Assembly (NCBI RefSeq): GCF_001590985.1
Contig: NZ_BCTX01000039.1
Coordinates: forward strand, 1 to 46,494
Origin: Novosphingobium naphthalenivorans NBRC 102051
GTDB taxonomy: Bacteria; Pseudomonadota; Alphaproteobacteria; Sphingomonadales; Sphingomonadaceae
Length of the DNA stretch: 46,494 bases
Direction: 5' to 3'
Below, one piece after another: positions 8,180-15,666 of this stretch (positions are counted from its first letter, which is position 1; every line of letters starts with the position of its first letter). The translations under genes and the position numbers were made by a program. Under the pieces are notes generated by a model that was not told the DNA's origin, searched no databases, and worked only from the letters and a program-made list of their open reading frames with translations.

Positions 8180-10436
8180 GAACGTCAAGCCTGACATTGC
8201 CGGGACAACGCGTCGCCGCCGTCTGCTGGTGCCTGTCGCCAGCATGACGTTCGGCACGCTCGTCCTGCTGGTCCTGCTGGCCACCGTCCTCATCGTCTGC
8301 TTCGACCTGATCGCCTCGCAGCGCGAACAGAACATGGTGGAACAAGGCTTCCAGCGCCTCGTCGAACAGTACGAGGAAGCGCTCGTGCCCCAGGCCGACT
8401 GGGATGATGCCATCAAGCATCTGGATCACGAGTTCGACACCCACTTCGCCGACGTCAATTTCGGCTCGCAGCTCTATACCTTCAACGGCGTCACACACAC
8501 GTTCTTCGTCGATGGCCAGCGCAAGGTTCTCTATGCTTCGGTGAACGGCAAGCACGCCGACAAGAAGACATTCGCCCCCTTCTCACACATCGCCGGCATA
8601 CTCCTGGAACCCGTCCGCAAGGCTGAAGCCCTGCGCCCGCCGATCAAACCGGCCAGCGGCAAGGAAACGACCACGACCAAGCCGATTCAGGCCAGCGGTC
8701 TCGTCCGGATCGGGAACACCGTGTACATCGTGATTGCCACGCTGATCCAGCCGGACCTCGGCCACGTCCTTCCCAAAGGCCCCCGCGCGCCGGTGGCCAT
8801 TACGGCGATGCCCATCGTCAAGCCCATGCTAGACACCTTCGCATCCCGTTATCTCGTCGACGATCTGGAAATCGTGGAGGCCGGTTCGAGCCTGTTGGAC
8901 AAAGCCTATTTCCGGCTGCGGTCCCCGTCCGGCACCGAGATCGCCGCGCTCGCCTGGACTCCGCGGCGGCCCGGCGCGCTGCTGTTCGAACAGTTGCGGT
9001 GGCCCTTGCTGGGAGCACTGGTGCTTCTGGCCTTTGCCGGATGGATCCTTCTCCGGCGCTGCGGGATCATCGTCGACGAACTGATCCTCAGCGAGGAACA
9101 GGCCAAGCATCTGGGCTATCATGACCAGCTCACCGGGGTTCCCAACCGGGCCTTGCTGTTCGAACGCCTGCCGGCTCTGCTGGCCTCTATCGGCAGCGAG
9201 ATCCCTATGCTGGCCGTGCTCGCCATCGATCTGGACCGGTTCAAGGAAGTGAATGATACGCTGGGCCACGATGCAGGCGACTGCCTGCTGAAAACGCTGG
9301 CCCGCCGCCTACAGACGGCGGCAGCGGCAGCCAGCGACGCCTTCATCGCCCGACTTGGCGGCGACGAATTCCTGCTGGTCAGCCCCGTGCCGGACCGCAA
9401 GGCAGCCGAGGAACTGGCCCAGCGCTGTCTGGACACGATCATGCAGCCAATGCGCTGCGAAGGGTGTCTGTCCAACGCCACCTGTTCACGCAGCATGCGT
9501 TGCGCGTTCGATGTCGGCTGCTCGGTCGGCGTCGCCCTTGCCGAAGACAACACGACCGACCCATCCGTCATCCTGCGGCGGGCCGACATGGCACTCTACC
9601 GGTCGAAGGCCAACGGCAAAGGGCGCGCGACGTTCTTCGAGCCCGGCATGGACGAAGCCTTCCGGACCCGGCGTGCCCTGGAAGACAGCCTGCGCGCATC
9701 GCTGACGAACGACACCTTTCACATGGTCTATCAACCCCAGGTCACGGCGGAAGGCACCGTCCCGGCAGTCGAAGCCCTGCTGCGCTGGACCCATCCCGAG
9801 CTTGGCGAGATTTCTCCCGCGTCGTTCATTCCGCTTGCGGAGGAAGCCGGCCTCATCATGGCCATCGGCGAATTCGTCATGCGCCGCGTCTTCGAGGAAA
9901 CCGCTCGCTGGCATCACTTGCACGTCGCGATCAACGTCTCGGCCATCCAGATGCGCACGCCCGGCTACGCCACGCAAGTCATGCAGCTTGTGGCCAGGAC
10001 CGGGATCGATCCCTCGCGCTACGAGATCGAGCTGACCGAAACCGCGCTGCTGGGCGACGGACCGGCAACTGCGGAAAACTTCGAGATCCTGCGGCGCCTG
10101 GGCTTTTCGATCGTGCTCGACGATTTCGGGACCGGCTATTCCAGCCTCAGCCTGCTGCACCGCTTCCGGGTCGACAAGATCAAGATCGACCGCAGCTTCG
10201 TGCATGACCTCGGCAAGAGCGAGGAAGTCAACGCACTGGTGTCCGCAATCGTGAAGCTGGCCAGATCCTTCAACCTCGGCGTGATTGCCGAAGGTGTCGA
10301 GACCGAAGAGCAACGGCAGCTGCTGACGATGGCCGGATGCAGCAAATTCCAGGGTTACCTGACCGGCGCACCGATGCCCGCCGATCGCGTGACCGCGCTG
10401 TTCGAACCCGGCACCGCCCAGCGCCGCCTCGCCTGA
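8178..10436 (+). CDS. CHASE4-GGDEF-EAL cyclic-di-GMP signalling protein with Cys-rich insert
   Basis: A 752-residue membrane sensor predicted to make or degrade c-di-GMP. Spans at about 12-46 and 272-293 bracket an extracytoplasmic CHASE4 domain (DWDDAIKHLDHEFD near residue 74). GGDEF is intact at 394-398 with the metal-binding LDRFKEVNDTLGHD, but the upstream I-site arginine is missing (AASD instead of RxxD). The EAL domain has E532-A533-L534, DDFGTGYSS and AEGVET, so it looks catalytic. Residues 427-448 add five cysteines (427, 430, 436, 442, 448) not normally present. The start is TTG at 8178 with AGGGG 11 bases upstream. A later ATG (residue 23) would cut into the first membrane span. Confidence 0.92.
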   Translation: MNVKPDIAGTTRRRRLLVPVASMTFGTLVLLVLLATVLIVCFDLIASQREQNMVEQGFQRLVEQYEEALVPQADWDDAIKHLDHEFDTHFADVNFGSQLYTFNGVTHTFFVDGQRKVLYASVNGKHADKKTFAPFSHIAGILLEPVRKAEALRPPIKPASGKETTTTKPIQASGLVRIGNTVYIVIATLIQPDLGHVLPKGPRAPVAITAMPIVKPMLDTFASRYLVDDLEIVEAGSSLLDKAYFRLRSPSGTEIAALAWTPRRPGALLFEQLRWPLLGALVLLAFAGWILLRRCGIIVDELILSEEQAKHLGYHDQLTGVPNRALLFERLPALLASIGSEIPMLAVLAIDLDRFKEVNDTLGHDAGDCLLKTLARRLQTAAAAASDAFIARLGGDEFLLVSPVPDRKAAEELAQRCLDTIMQPMRCEGCLSNATCSRSMRCAFDVGCSVGVALAEDNTTDPSVILRRADMALYRSKANGKGRATFFEPGMDEAFRTRRALEDSLRASLTNDTFHMVYQPQVTAEGTVPAVEALLRWTHPELGEISPASFIPLAEEAGLIMAIGEFVMRRVFEETARWHHLHVAINVSAIQMRTPGYATQVMQLVARTGIDPSRYEIELTETALLGDGPATAENFEILRRLGFSIVLDDFGTGYSSLSLLHRFRVDKIKIDRSFVHDLGKSEEVNALVSAIVKLARSFNLGVIAEGVETEEQRQLLTMAGCSKFQGYLTGAPMPADRVTALFEPGTAQRRLA

Positions 10437-10439
10437 TAC

Positions 10440-10472
10440 CAAGTCCCTGAGATGCTGACGCATCAGACTTGG
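10440..10472. repeat. Hairpin downstream of the GGDEF-EAL gene
   Basis: CCAAGTC and GACTTGG form an outer stem, with an inner GATGC/GCATC stem around TGAC. It is the first of two adjacent palindromes in the 119 bp gap between convergent genes, and probably belongs to the same intergenic repeat unit. Confidence 0.5.
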
Positions 10473-10497
10473 AAAATGCTCAGGCGCCGCACGGGCT

Positions 10498-10536
10498 TAC
10501 CAAAACGCCATGAGCCAAGCTCAAGGCGTTTTGGTA
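10498..10536. terminator. Near-perfect palindrome between convergent genes, probable bidirectional terminator
   Basis: TACCAAAACGCC (10498-10509) pairs perfectly with GGCGTTTTGGTA (10525-10536). Inside, TGAGC pairs with GCTCA around a 3-base loop, so almost the entire 39 bases are base-paired. It lies between the GGDEF-EAL gene (plus) and the CYTH gene (minus) and has TTTT on each strand, fitting bidirectional termination. It may also be a dispersed palindromic element. Confidence 0.6.
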
Positions 10537-10555
10537 TGAGCGCTCCGCAGCTCCG

Positions 10556-11026
10556 TCAGCCCGCCTGGGCAAGCGCCATGTTGCCGTATCGCGGATCGCC
10601 GGTCACTTCCGGGCCCAGCCAATCCGGCAATGCAATAGCCTCGTCCGCCCGTTCCAGCTCGATCTCGGCTACGACAAGGCCCTCCAGCGCACCGGAAAAG
10701 ACGTCCACTTCCCATGTCCGTCCGCCGCTGGCCGGCACCAGATAGCGCGTCTTTTCGACGATCCGTCCGGTGCGCATCTCCATCATCGCCAAGGCATCGG
10801 CGACCGGAATGGCATATTCGAACTCGGCGCGGGACAGGGCGGGTCCATCGGCACATGCTGCTCCTTTGACCGTGAGCTTCGCGCTGCTCTCGTCGATCAC
10901 CCGGACGCGCACACTCGCCGCGTCGCTGTTCGCCAGATAGGCCTGCCGCATCCGCCGGGTTCCGGCCACCTGCCCACGCCAGGCATCATCCGCGACGAGA
11001 AACTTGCGCTCGATTTCCAAAGTCAT
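10556..11026 (-). CDS. CYTH domain protein (triphosphate tunnel metalloenzyme)
   Basis: A 156-residue CYTH protein. Members bind triphosphates in a beta-barrel tunnel with divalent metals (tripolyphosphatase, thiamine triphosphatase or adenylate cyclase type). The N-terminal ExExK signature is present as EIERK (residues 4-8). Alternating charged strands follow (SVRVRVID, KLTVKG, AEIELE). The start overlaps the stop of the CHAD gene by 4 bases (ATGA), so the two are translationally coupled. Together they correspond to the CYTH-CHAD fusions of other bacteria, here split into two genes in CHAD-then-CYTH order. Simple inorganic triphosphatase activity is the most likely role. Confidence 0.9.
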   Translation of the reverse strand: MTLEIERKFLVADDAWRGQVAGTRRMRQAYLANSDAASVRVRVIDESSAKLTVKGAACADGPALSRAEFEYAIPVADALAMMEMRTGRIVEKTRYLVPASGGRTWEVDVFSGALEGLVVAEIELERADEAIALPDWLGPEVTGDPRYGNMALAQAG

Positions 11027-11931
11027 GCCGGCTGCCGCCCCCCGGTCCGCCAGATGCCCCACAGCCTGCACCAGTGATCCGCCAGCGCGGCCGTTTCCTG
11101 CGCCAGAAGCCGTGCGACAAGCGGCCCGGCGTCCTGCTCCAGCCGCTTGCGCCGGTCCGCCGCGAGCCCGCGCAGGACGGCCGCCGGCTTGTCGTAGTGC
11201 GTGCCCGGCACGAACCCGCCAAGCCGCTCCTCCAGCACGCAGATATCGTGATGCAGCCCGAGCAGATCGGCAAGGTGGCCCAGCTCCGCCGCGCGCGGTT
11301 GCATCAGTGCGGGCCAGACGGGCGCCAGCAGGCGGGTATGATACCAGTGATATTTCATGCGCTTGCGCAGTTCATGATAATGCGCCGCATCCGGCTCGCG
11401 CGCCACCTTGCTCCAAGCCTTGTCCGCTTGCCGGAGAATCCGGCCGAGCCCGGGGCCCAGCGCGTCCCAACCCTCCTCGGTCAGAGACCAGTCCGCAACT
11501 CTTTCCCGGGCCGTGTCCAGCAGCACCCGTGCCTGTTCGAGCCGTGCCCCGGCAGCTTCGTCCGCCCCCACCTGCGCCAGTTCCCCCGCGAAGTGCTCGC
11601 GCAGGCTGAGCGCCTCGACCCGGTCGAAGTCTTCCGGCGTGCCGGCAATCAGCGCGTCGCAGGTATCGAGCAGCACTTTGGCATCGCGCGTGAAGGCCAG
11701 CAGGCGCGCAATGTCGCGGAACGCGGCGTTTTCGTAAGTGTAGTCGGGGAATCCGGGCCGCACGAGGCGCAGCAGCGCGCGCAGCTTCTTGCAGGCCTTG
11801 CGCACTTCGTGGATCGCCTTGTCGCGGGGCTGGCCGGCAATGGCCGCAAGGGCGCCGTCGATCTGTTCGCGGGCAATCCGGTGTACCGCCCGCTGCACAG
11901 TGCGGTCGCCATGTCTGAATCTATAGGCCAT
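11023..11931 (-). CDS. CHAD domain protein
   Basis: A 302-residue alpha-helical CHAD protein with the conserved His/Arg/Lys pattern of the family: IHEVRKACKKLRALLRLV in the first half and HELRKRMKYHWYHTRLL in the second. CHAD domains bind inorganic polyphosphate through these basic helices and can target proteins to polyphosphate granules. The ATG at 11931 (MAYRFRHG) is preferred, because a longer frame from 11973 starts in unrelated sequence. It precedes and overlaps the CYTH gene, suggesting a joint role in polyphosphate or triphosphate metabolism. A Ppx/GppA-family gene lies 30 kb away in the same window. Confidence 0.9.
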   Translation of the reverse strand: MAYRFRHGDRTVQRAVHRIAREQIDGALAAIAGQPRDKAIHEVRKACKKLRALLRLVRPGFPDYTYENAAFRDIARLLAFTRDAKVLLDTCDALIAGTPEDFDRVEALSLREHFAGELAQVGADEAAGARLEQARVLLDTARERVADWSLTEEGWDALGPGLGRILRQADKAWSKVAREPDAAHYHELRKRMKYHWYHTRLLAPVWPALMQPRAAELGHLADLLGLHHDICVLEERLGGFVPGTHYDKPAAVLRGLAADRRKRLEQDAGPLVARLLAQETAALADHWCRLWGIWRTGGRQPA

Positions 11932-12025
11932 CGGGTGCCTCAAGAAGGCGGTCTGCTTACACAAGCAAGACAATGGCCCAGATTGTCATAATATTGCAAT
12001 GTTTTCGACGCGCGATCGCAGCGCA

Positions 12026-12058
12026 AATGAAAAGGGCGGCCCCGATGGAGCCGCCCTT
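12026..12058 (-). terminator. Intrinsic terminator of rplJL
   Basis: On the minus strand AAGGGCGGC pairs with GCCGCCCTT (12050-12058 with 12032-12040) around a 9-base loop and runs into TTTTCATTT. It lies 35 bases after the rplL stop codon. Confidence 0.8.
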
Positions 12059-12092
12059 CCCATTTTTCGTCCGGTGAAGAACCGGCAGAAGA

Positions 12093-12470
12093 TTACTTGA
12101 GCTCGACGGTGCCGCCGGCTGCTTCGATCTTCGCCTTGATGTCTTCGGCTTCAGCCTTGTTGACACCTTCCTTGACGGCCTTCGGAGCGCCTTCGACGAG
12201 AGCCTTGGCTTCAGCGAGGCCCAGGCCGGTGATGGCGCGGACTTCCTTGATGACCTGGATCTTCTTGCCGCCGTCACCGGTCAGGATGACGTCGAATTCG
12301 GTCTTCTCTTCGACGGCTTCAGCAGCGGCGCCGCCACCGGCGGGAGCAGCAACGGCCACGGCAGCAGCGGCGGAAACGCCCCATGCTTCTTCCAGGGCCT
12401 TGGCGAGGTCAGCGGCCTCAAGGACGGTCAGCTGCGACAGTTCTTCAACAAGCTTGGCGATATCGGCCAT
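12093..12470 (-). CDS. rplL: 50S ribosomal protein L7/L12
   Basis: A 125-residue stalk protein. Dimers bind the L10 helix and recruit translational GTPases. The N-terminal dimerisation helices ([21 protein letters not shown]), the Ala/Gly-rich flexible hinge (residues about 36-52) and the globular C-terminal domain ([18 protein letters not shown] to [14 protein letters not shown]) are all present. Length matches the family (about 120-128). AGGAG lies upstream of the ATG. It follows rplJ by 87 bases and is followed by a strong terminator, so rplJL forms a bicistronic unit that does not continue into rpoB. Confidence 0.98.
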   Translation of the reverse strand: MADIAKLVEELSQLTVLEAADLAKALEEAWGVSAAAAVAVAAPAGGGAAAEAVEEKTEFDVILTGDGGKKIQVIKEVRAITGLGLAEAKALVEGAPKAVKEGVNKAEAEDIKAKIEAAGGTVELK

Positions 12471-12557
12471 GATATTTTACTCCTGATCTGTGGTCCCGGC
12501 GGGCCTCATGCCGCAAACCGGGATAAATCGTTTCGAAACGTGTTACCGAGACTGGGC

Positions 12558-13073
12558 TCAGGCAGCGTCCTTGTCGGCATAGGCAGCGAAGACGCGGGCC
12601 AGCTTGGCCGCCGGAGCGGTCGAGAGCTGGGCGATCTTCGTGGCCGGAGCCTGGACGAGACCGATGAGCTTGGCGCGCAGTTCGTCGAGCGAGGGCATCG
12701 TGGCCAGAGCCTTGACACCTTCGGGGGTCAGAACGTTTGCACCCATCGCGCCGCCGACGATCTCGATCTTGTCGGTCGTCTTGGCGAATTCGACGACAGC
12801 CTTGGCGGCAGCGACGGGGTCCACCGAAGTGGCGATGGCCGTCGGGCCGGTCAGGAAGTCACCGATACCGGCATAGTCGGTATCCGCGATGGCAATCTTG
12901 GCAAGACGGTTCTTCGCAACCTTGTAAGTCGCACCGGCTTCACGGATCTTCGTGCGCAGGGCAGTGGACTGAGCCACCGACATGCCGAGGTTGCGGGTGA
13001 CGACCACCACGCCGACCTCGTTGAAGACCGCGTTGAGCTGGGCGACCGAATCGGCTTTCTGCGAACGATCCAT
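12558..13073 (-). CDS. rplJ: 50S ribosomal protein L10
   Basis: A 171-residue L10 that anchors L7/L12 dimers to 23S rRNA and, in many bacteria, represses its own mRNA by binding the leader. The N-terminal RNA-binding domain ([19 protein letters not shown], then [23 protein letters not shown]) and the C-terminal L12-binding helix ([19 protein letters not shown]) are visible. AGGAG precedes the ATG. The upstream region of about 500 bases contains no gene in this orientation, so this is the first gene of its unit and is not joined to rplKA in the window. Confidence 0.98.
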   Translation of the reverse strand: MDRSQKADSVAQLNAVFNEVGVVVVTRNLGMSVAQSTALRTKIREAGATYKVAKNRLAKIAIADTDYAGIGDFLTGPTAIATSVDPVAAAKAVVEFAKTTDKIEIVGGAMGANVLTPEGVKALATMPSLDELRAKLIGLVQAPATKIAQLSTAPAAKLARVFAAYADKDAA

Positions 13074-13587
13074 GCCTTACTCCTTCACATGTGACCGCTT
13101 GGGACGGGTGCCCCGCACGGCCGGCTACGTTTGTCCACGGTGCCGAAACACCATGGGCGAGTCCGTTCGATGGGGAAGGAGTTTCGCGCCGAAACGCGAG
13201 GTTGGCACCACGCTGCCAATGGAGCGAGGGGCCGGAAATTTCCTGTTCCCCGTCTAGGCTGCAGATTAAGAGGGAAGCCCTCGGCAGCTGTCTCGGACGG
13301 ATGAACGGCAAGGCGGCGATTGCTCGGGCCTGCCGGTCAGGGCGGGCCATTGGCGCAAACACGCCGAAGAGTCAAGGTGAGTCAGACCGTGGGCTGCGGG
13401 GAAAGCCCGCCCTCAGTGCCGTTTCCAGCTATCCGGACGTTGCGAAACCACTGCGGCGGATCTGCCATGCTCCCACCGCTCACGCGACCCGCGGACTTTT
13501 ACGTAGATATCTGCTCACGCTCTGTTAAACCGGCTGTGTCAGCTTCCTTGACTCAAGGGGGGCATGAACAGCCAGGAGGCGGTTCGT
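13074..13587. other. Gene-poor divergent region with probable rplJ leader
   Basis: A 514 bp stretch between rplJ (minus) and a small plus-strand gene. It holds a short perfect hairpin, TTGGCA (13202-13207) with TGCCAA (13214-13219), which would lie in the rplJ leader. A TTGACT at 13375-13370 on the minus strand could be a -35 element, but no convincing -10 follows. I see no reading frame I would call a gene. An L10-binding leader structure is plausible from family knowledge but not demonstrated. Confidence 0.35.
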
Positions 13588-13872
13588 ATGCAGTCGGTCA
13601 GGTACCAGCCCGTCCCTTTTTCCATCGGCGGCGTGGCATATCCCAGGGCGATCCCCGTATCGGCCAGCCGCGCCACATCGCCCAAGCGGTTCGGGTCCGA
13701 AGATGCCAAAGGCTTCAAGCCGATGTTCTTCGCCCACGACAATGCGCTGGAAAACGATGCCGAAGCGCGGCTGCGGCTCGACTGGGAGCAGGCGGCAGCC
13801 CAGGTCATCGCCAGGGCCTATTCCGATGAACTCCCGGACGAGAAAGGGGCTCTCTTCGACTTCACAGTCTGA
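13588..13872 (+). CDS. Small hypothetical protein
   Basis: A 94-residue soluble protein without signal peptide or membrane span. The ATG at 13588 has a perfect AGGAGG 8 bases upstream, which supports a real gene and rejects the ATG at 13564, since the ribosome site would fall inside it. The N-terminal half is Pro/Ser/Arg-rich (YQPVPFSIGGVAYPRAIPVS). The C-terminal half looks helical and acidic (ENDAEARLRLDWEQAAAQVIARAY). It converges on the XRE gene 39 bases away. No family was recognised. Confidence 0.6.
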   Translation: MQSVRYQPVPFSIGGVAYPRAIPVSASRATSPKRFGSEDAKGFKPMFFAHDNALENDAEARLRLDWEQAAAQVIARAYSDELPDEKGALFDFTV

Positions 13873-13911
13873 AAGCCCCCGTTCCTTTCCGTCAGGTTCC
13901 GCCGCTGCGCA

Positions 13912-14154
13912 CTATTCGCCCGCGGCCTGATAACCGAGCAGATCGCCGGGCTGGCAATCGAGTTCCCGGCAGATCGCCTCCAGCGTCGAAAAGCGGATCG
14001 CCTTGGCCTTGCCGGTCTTGAGGATCGAGAGGTTGGCCAGAGTGATGCCGATGCGCTCGGCCAGTTCGGTGAGCGTCATGCGGCGGGCATAGAGCAGGTC
14101 ATCGAGCTTGACCACGATCCGGGTTCCTTCCGTTTCAGCGGCATCCGCGCCCAT
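13912..14154 (-). CDS. XRE-type helix-turn-helix regulator (YozG-like)
   Basis: An 80-residue Cro/CI-type DNA-binding protein. The helix-turn-helix is readable as MTLTELAERIGITLANLSILKTGKAKAIRFSTLEAICREL, followed by the DCQPGDLLGY ending typical of YozG-like regulators. These small regulators are classically paired with DUF2975 membrane proteins (as yoaS-yozG in Bacillus). The ATG overlaps the stop of the upstream DUF2975 gene (ATGA), making it the last gene of a four-gene cassette. It is the obvious candidate to bind the repeat cluster at 15464-15536 and autoregulate the operon. Confidence 0.92.
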   Translation of the reverse strand: MGADAAETEGTRIVVKLDDLLYARRMTLTELAERIGITLANLSILKTGKAKAIRFSTLEAICRELDCQPGDLLGYQAAGE

Positions 14155-14711
14155 CACACGGTCCCTTCGACTTCGTCCTGCAGGCGGTTGCCATGCCGGA
14201 ACACACGGGCCAGGACGAACAGCACCAAGGCAAACGCCAGGGTATTGCCGCCGCCGAGATCGACTGAGATGTCGAAGCCATTGACGCTGCCGCCTACCGG
14301 CACGTCGAGCCAGCGCGCGATCCAGCCGATCCCCCACAACTCGGCAAGGCGCCAGCCCAGCCGCTCGATGCGGCCGGCATTGGCCCGATCGAACGGATTG
14401 CGCGCGGCCACGCTGGCAACGATATTGAGCACGTTGCCGATACCGCCGGCAATCACCGACAGCGCCACCAGCGCCAGAATCATCCCCGCCACCGGATCCC
14501 ACATGGGATCGGACAAGGCATGGCCGACCGGCGGCTGCGTGGTCATCGTCACCACCAGGCCGATCAGGGCCGCACCCATCGTCAGCGCCACGCCCGCCAG
14601 CGCCGTCACCAGGACCACCACGGCCGCGACGAGCAGCGGGTCCTGCAGGCTCCGCCGCCAAGTCTCACCCGAAGGCGCGCGTTCGAACAGCATTTTCAGT
14701 CCGAATGTCAT
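14154..14711 (-). CDS. DUF2975 membrane protein, second copy
   Basis: A 185-residue membrane protein with about four spans (starting near 27-57, 76-100, 118-137 and 155-171) and the family ending LARVFRHGNRLQDEVEGTV. It shares with the neighbouring gene the ARVFR-G pattern and the final EGTV, so the two are probably paralogues from a tandem duplication that have diverged. The ATG overlaps the upstream stop by one base, and its own stop overlaps the XRE start. DUF2975 proteins are of unknown function. Pairing with an XRE regulator suggests a membrane sensor or effector that modulates it. Confidence 0.88.
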   Translation of the reverse strand: MTFGLKMLFERAPSGETWRRSLQDPLLVAAVVVLVTALAGVALTMGAALIGLVVTMTTQPPVGHALSDPMWDPVAGMILALVALSVIAGGIGNVLNIVASVAARNPFDRANAGRIERLGWRLAELWGIGWIARWLDVPVGGSVNGFDISVDLGGGNTLAFALVLFVLARVFRHGNRLQDEVEGTV

Positions 14712-15262
14712 TATACGGTTCCTTCGAGTTCGGCGCGCATCTCGGCGCCCTTGCGGAACACGCGGGCGAGGATGAACAGGATCAGCATGAGCAGCAGGCC
14801 ATTGGCATCGAGCCCGGTATCCACGTGAATATCGGACAGGTTCGCGCCCGCGCCCTTGGCCACATTGTGAATCCACAGGGCGATGCCGGCGATCGGCAGG
14901 CCGATGAGCTGGACCACCAGCGTCAGCCAGGCCATTCGCGTCAGGCGCCTGGCATTGACCGGCACGAAAGGATCGCCTTCGCCCACGGTGTCGACGATCT
15001 GCTTGAGCAGCTGGAATATCCGGAACAGGACAGCCAGCAGGGCCGCCGCCAGCAGGCAGACAGCCGTAACCGCCGCCATGAACTGCGGGAATACCAGGTC
15101 CGGCGCATCCTTCAGCAGCTCGGCCATGACATGATCGCGCATGAAGAAGACGGTCGGCGCGGCGGACAGGCACGCCACCACGCTCAGCGCCATGAGCCCC
15201 ATCAGGAACCACAGGACGCCCTTGGCCACGGCCAGCAGCGGGTCACGCTTGATCGAGGTCAT
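14711..15262 (-). CDS. DUF2975 membrane protein, first copy
   Basis: A 183-residue membrane protein with four predicted spans (about 15-40, 58-85, 108-130, 152-168) and a DUF2975-like layout: the polar segment QIVDTVGEGDPFVPVNARRL between spans 2 and 3 and the end ILARVFRKGAEMRAELEGTV. The GDPFVPVNARRL motif is the family hallmark, in which a Pro-Phe precedes Asn/Ala/Arg-Arg-Leu. It begins 13 bases after a 58-residue membrane peptide gene and runs directly into the second DUF2975 gene. Function is unknown. Confidence 0.9.
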   Translation of the reverse strand: MTSIKRDPLLAVAKGVLWFLMGLMALSVVACLSAAPTVFFMRDHVMAELLKDAPDLVFPQFMAAVTAVCLLAAALLAVLFRIFQLLKQIVDTVGEGDPFVPVNARRLTRMAWLTLVVQLIGLPIAGIALWIHNVAKGAGANLSDIHVDTGLDANGLLLMLILFILARVFRKGAEMRAELEGTV

Positions 15263-15275
15263 GCCCCGCCTCCCC

Positions 15276-15452
15276 TCACATCAGCGCCGGGGCATAAGCG
15301 CCCGGCGCGGACACGACCACGATTGCAGAGGCGGCCGGAGCCTGGCTGCGGGCCGGCGTGGTCACGGTCGGAATCCAGAAGGTCATCACGGCCGCGGCGG
15401 CCAGGACGACAGCGAAGGGGCGGAAGGCGCCCCGGGCCTCTCGGTGGGTCAT
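15276..15452 (-). CDS. Small membrane peptide heading the DUF2975/XRE cassette
   Basis: A 58-residue protein with one hydrophobic helix (about 13-28, FAVVLAAAAVMTFWIP), an Ala/Pro/Val-rich tail and a basic N terminus (MTHREARGAFR). The ATG at 15452 has GGAGAA 6 bases upstream, which is better than the longer frame from 15488 that runs through the operator-like repeats. It is the first gene of the cassette, 13 bases from the DUF2975 gene. No family was recognised. A leader or sensor peptide is possible, but that is inference. Confidence 0.6.
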   Translation of the reverse strand: MTHREARGAFRPFAVVLAAAAVMTFWIPTVTTPARSQAPAASAIVVVSAPGAYAPALM

Positions 15453-15463
15453 TTCATGTTCTC

Positions 15464-15536
15464 CGATATACGTCATATCGATATTCAATAATATCGAGTC
15501 GACTTATTGTCAAACGATAATATCGAAAAACGATAT
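15464..15536 (-). promoter_or_regulatory. Cluster of ATATCG/CGATAT repeats upstream of the DUF2975/XRE cassette
   Basis: In 73 bases the hexamer ATATCG or its complement CGATAT occurs at 15464, 15475, 15479, 15491, 15520 and 15531, with a near match at 15515. Two inverted pairs have the same 5-base spacer (15464-15480 and 15520-15536), and 15475-15484 is a perfect 10 bp palindrome. Such AT-rich repeats are striking in this GC-rich genome. They sit just upstream of the first gene, as an operator and promoter region would. XRE binding is inferred. Confidence 0.6.
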
Positions 15537-15637
15537 GCACATGATCGACGATCAATACACAGGCCTGCCCGGCGGGGTTTCGGCGAAGACCGGAGTGGCC
15601 AAGGGAGGCAGGACCCGGCCGCCCCTCGGGACACCGT

Positions 15638-15666
15638 TTGACACGCCCGGAGCAGCCTCCTATATG
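15638..15666 (+). promoter_or_regulatory. Sigma-70-type promoter for rpoBC
   Basis: TTGACA at 15638-15643 is separated by exactly 17 bases from TATATG at 15661-15666. It lies about 266 bases before rpoB, and no other plus-strand gene intervenes. It is the best match to the consensus that I noticed in the window. Confidence 0.75.

Noticed and set aside
13347..13375. rplJL promoter on the minus strand (TTGACT with CAATGG)
   Set aside because: The -10 candidate is poor, so I did not list it as a feature.
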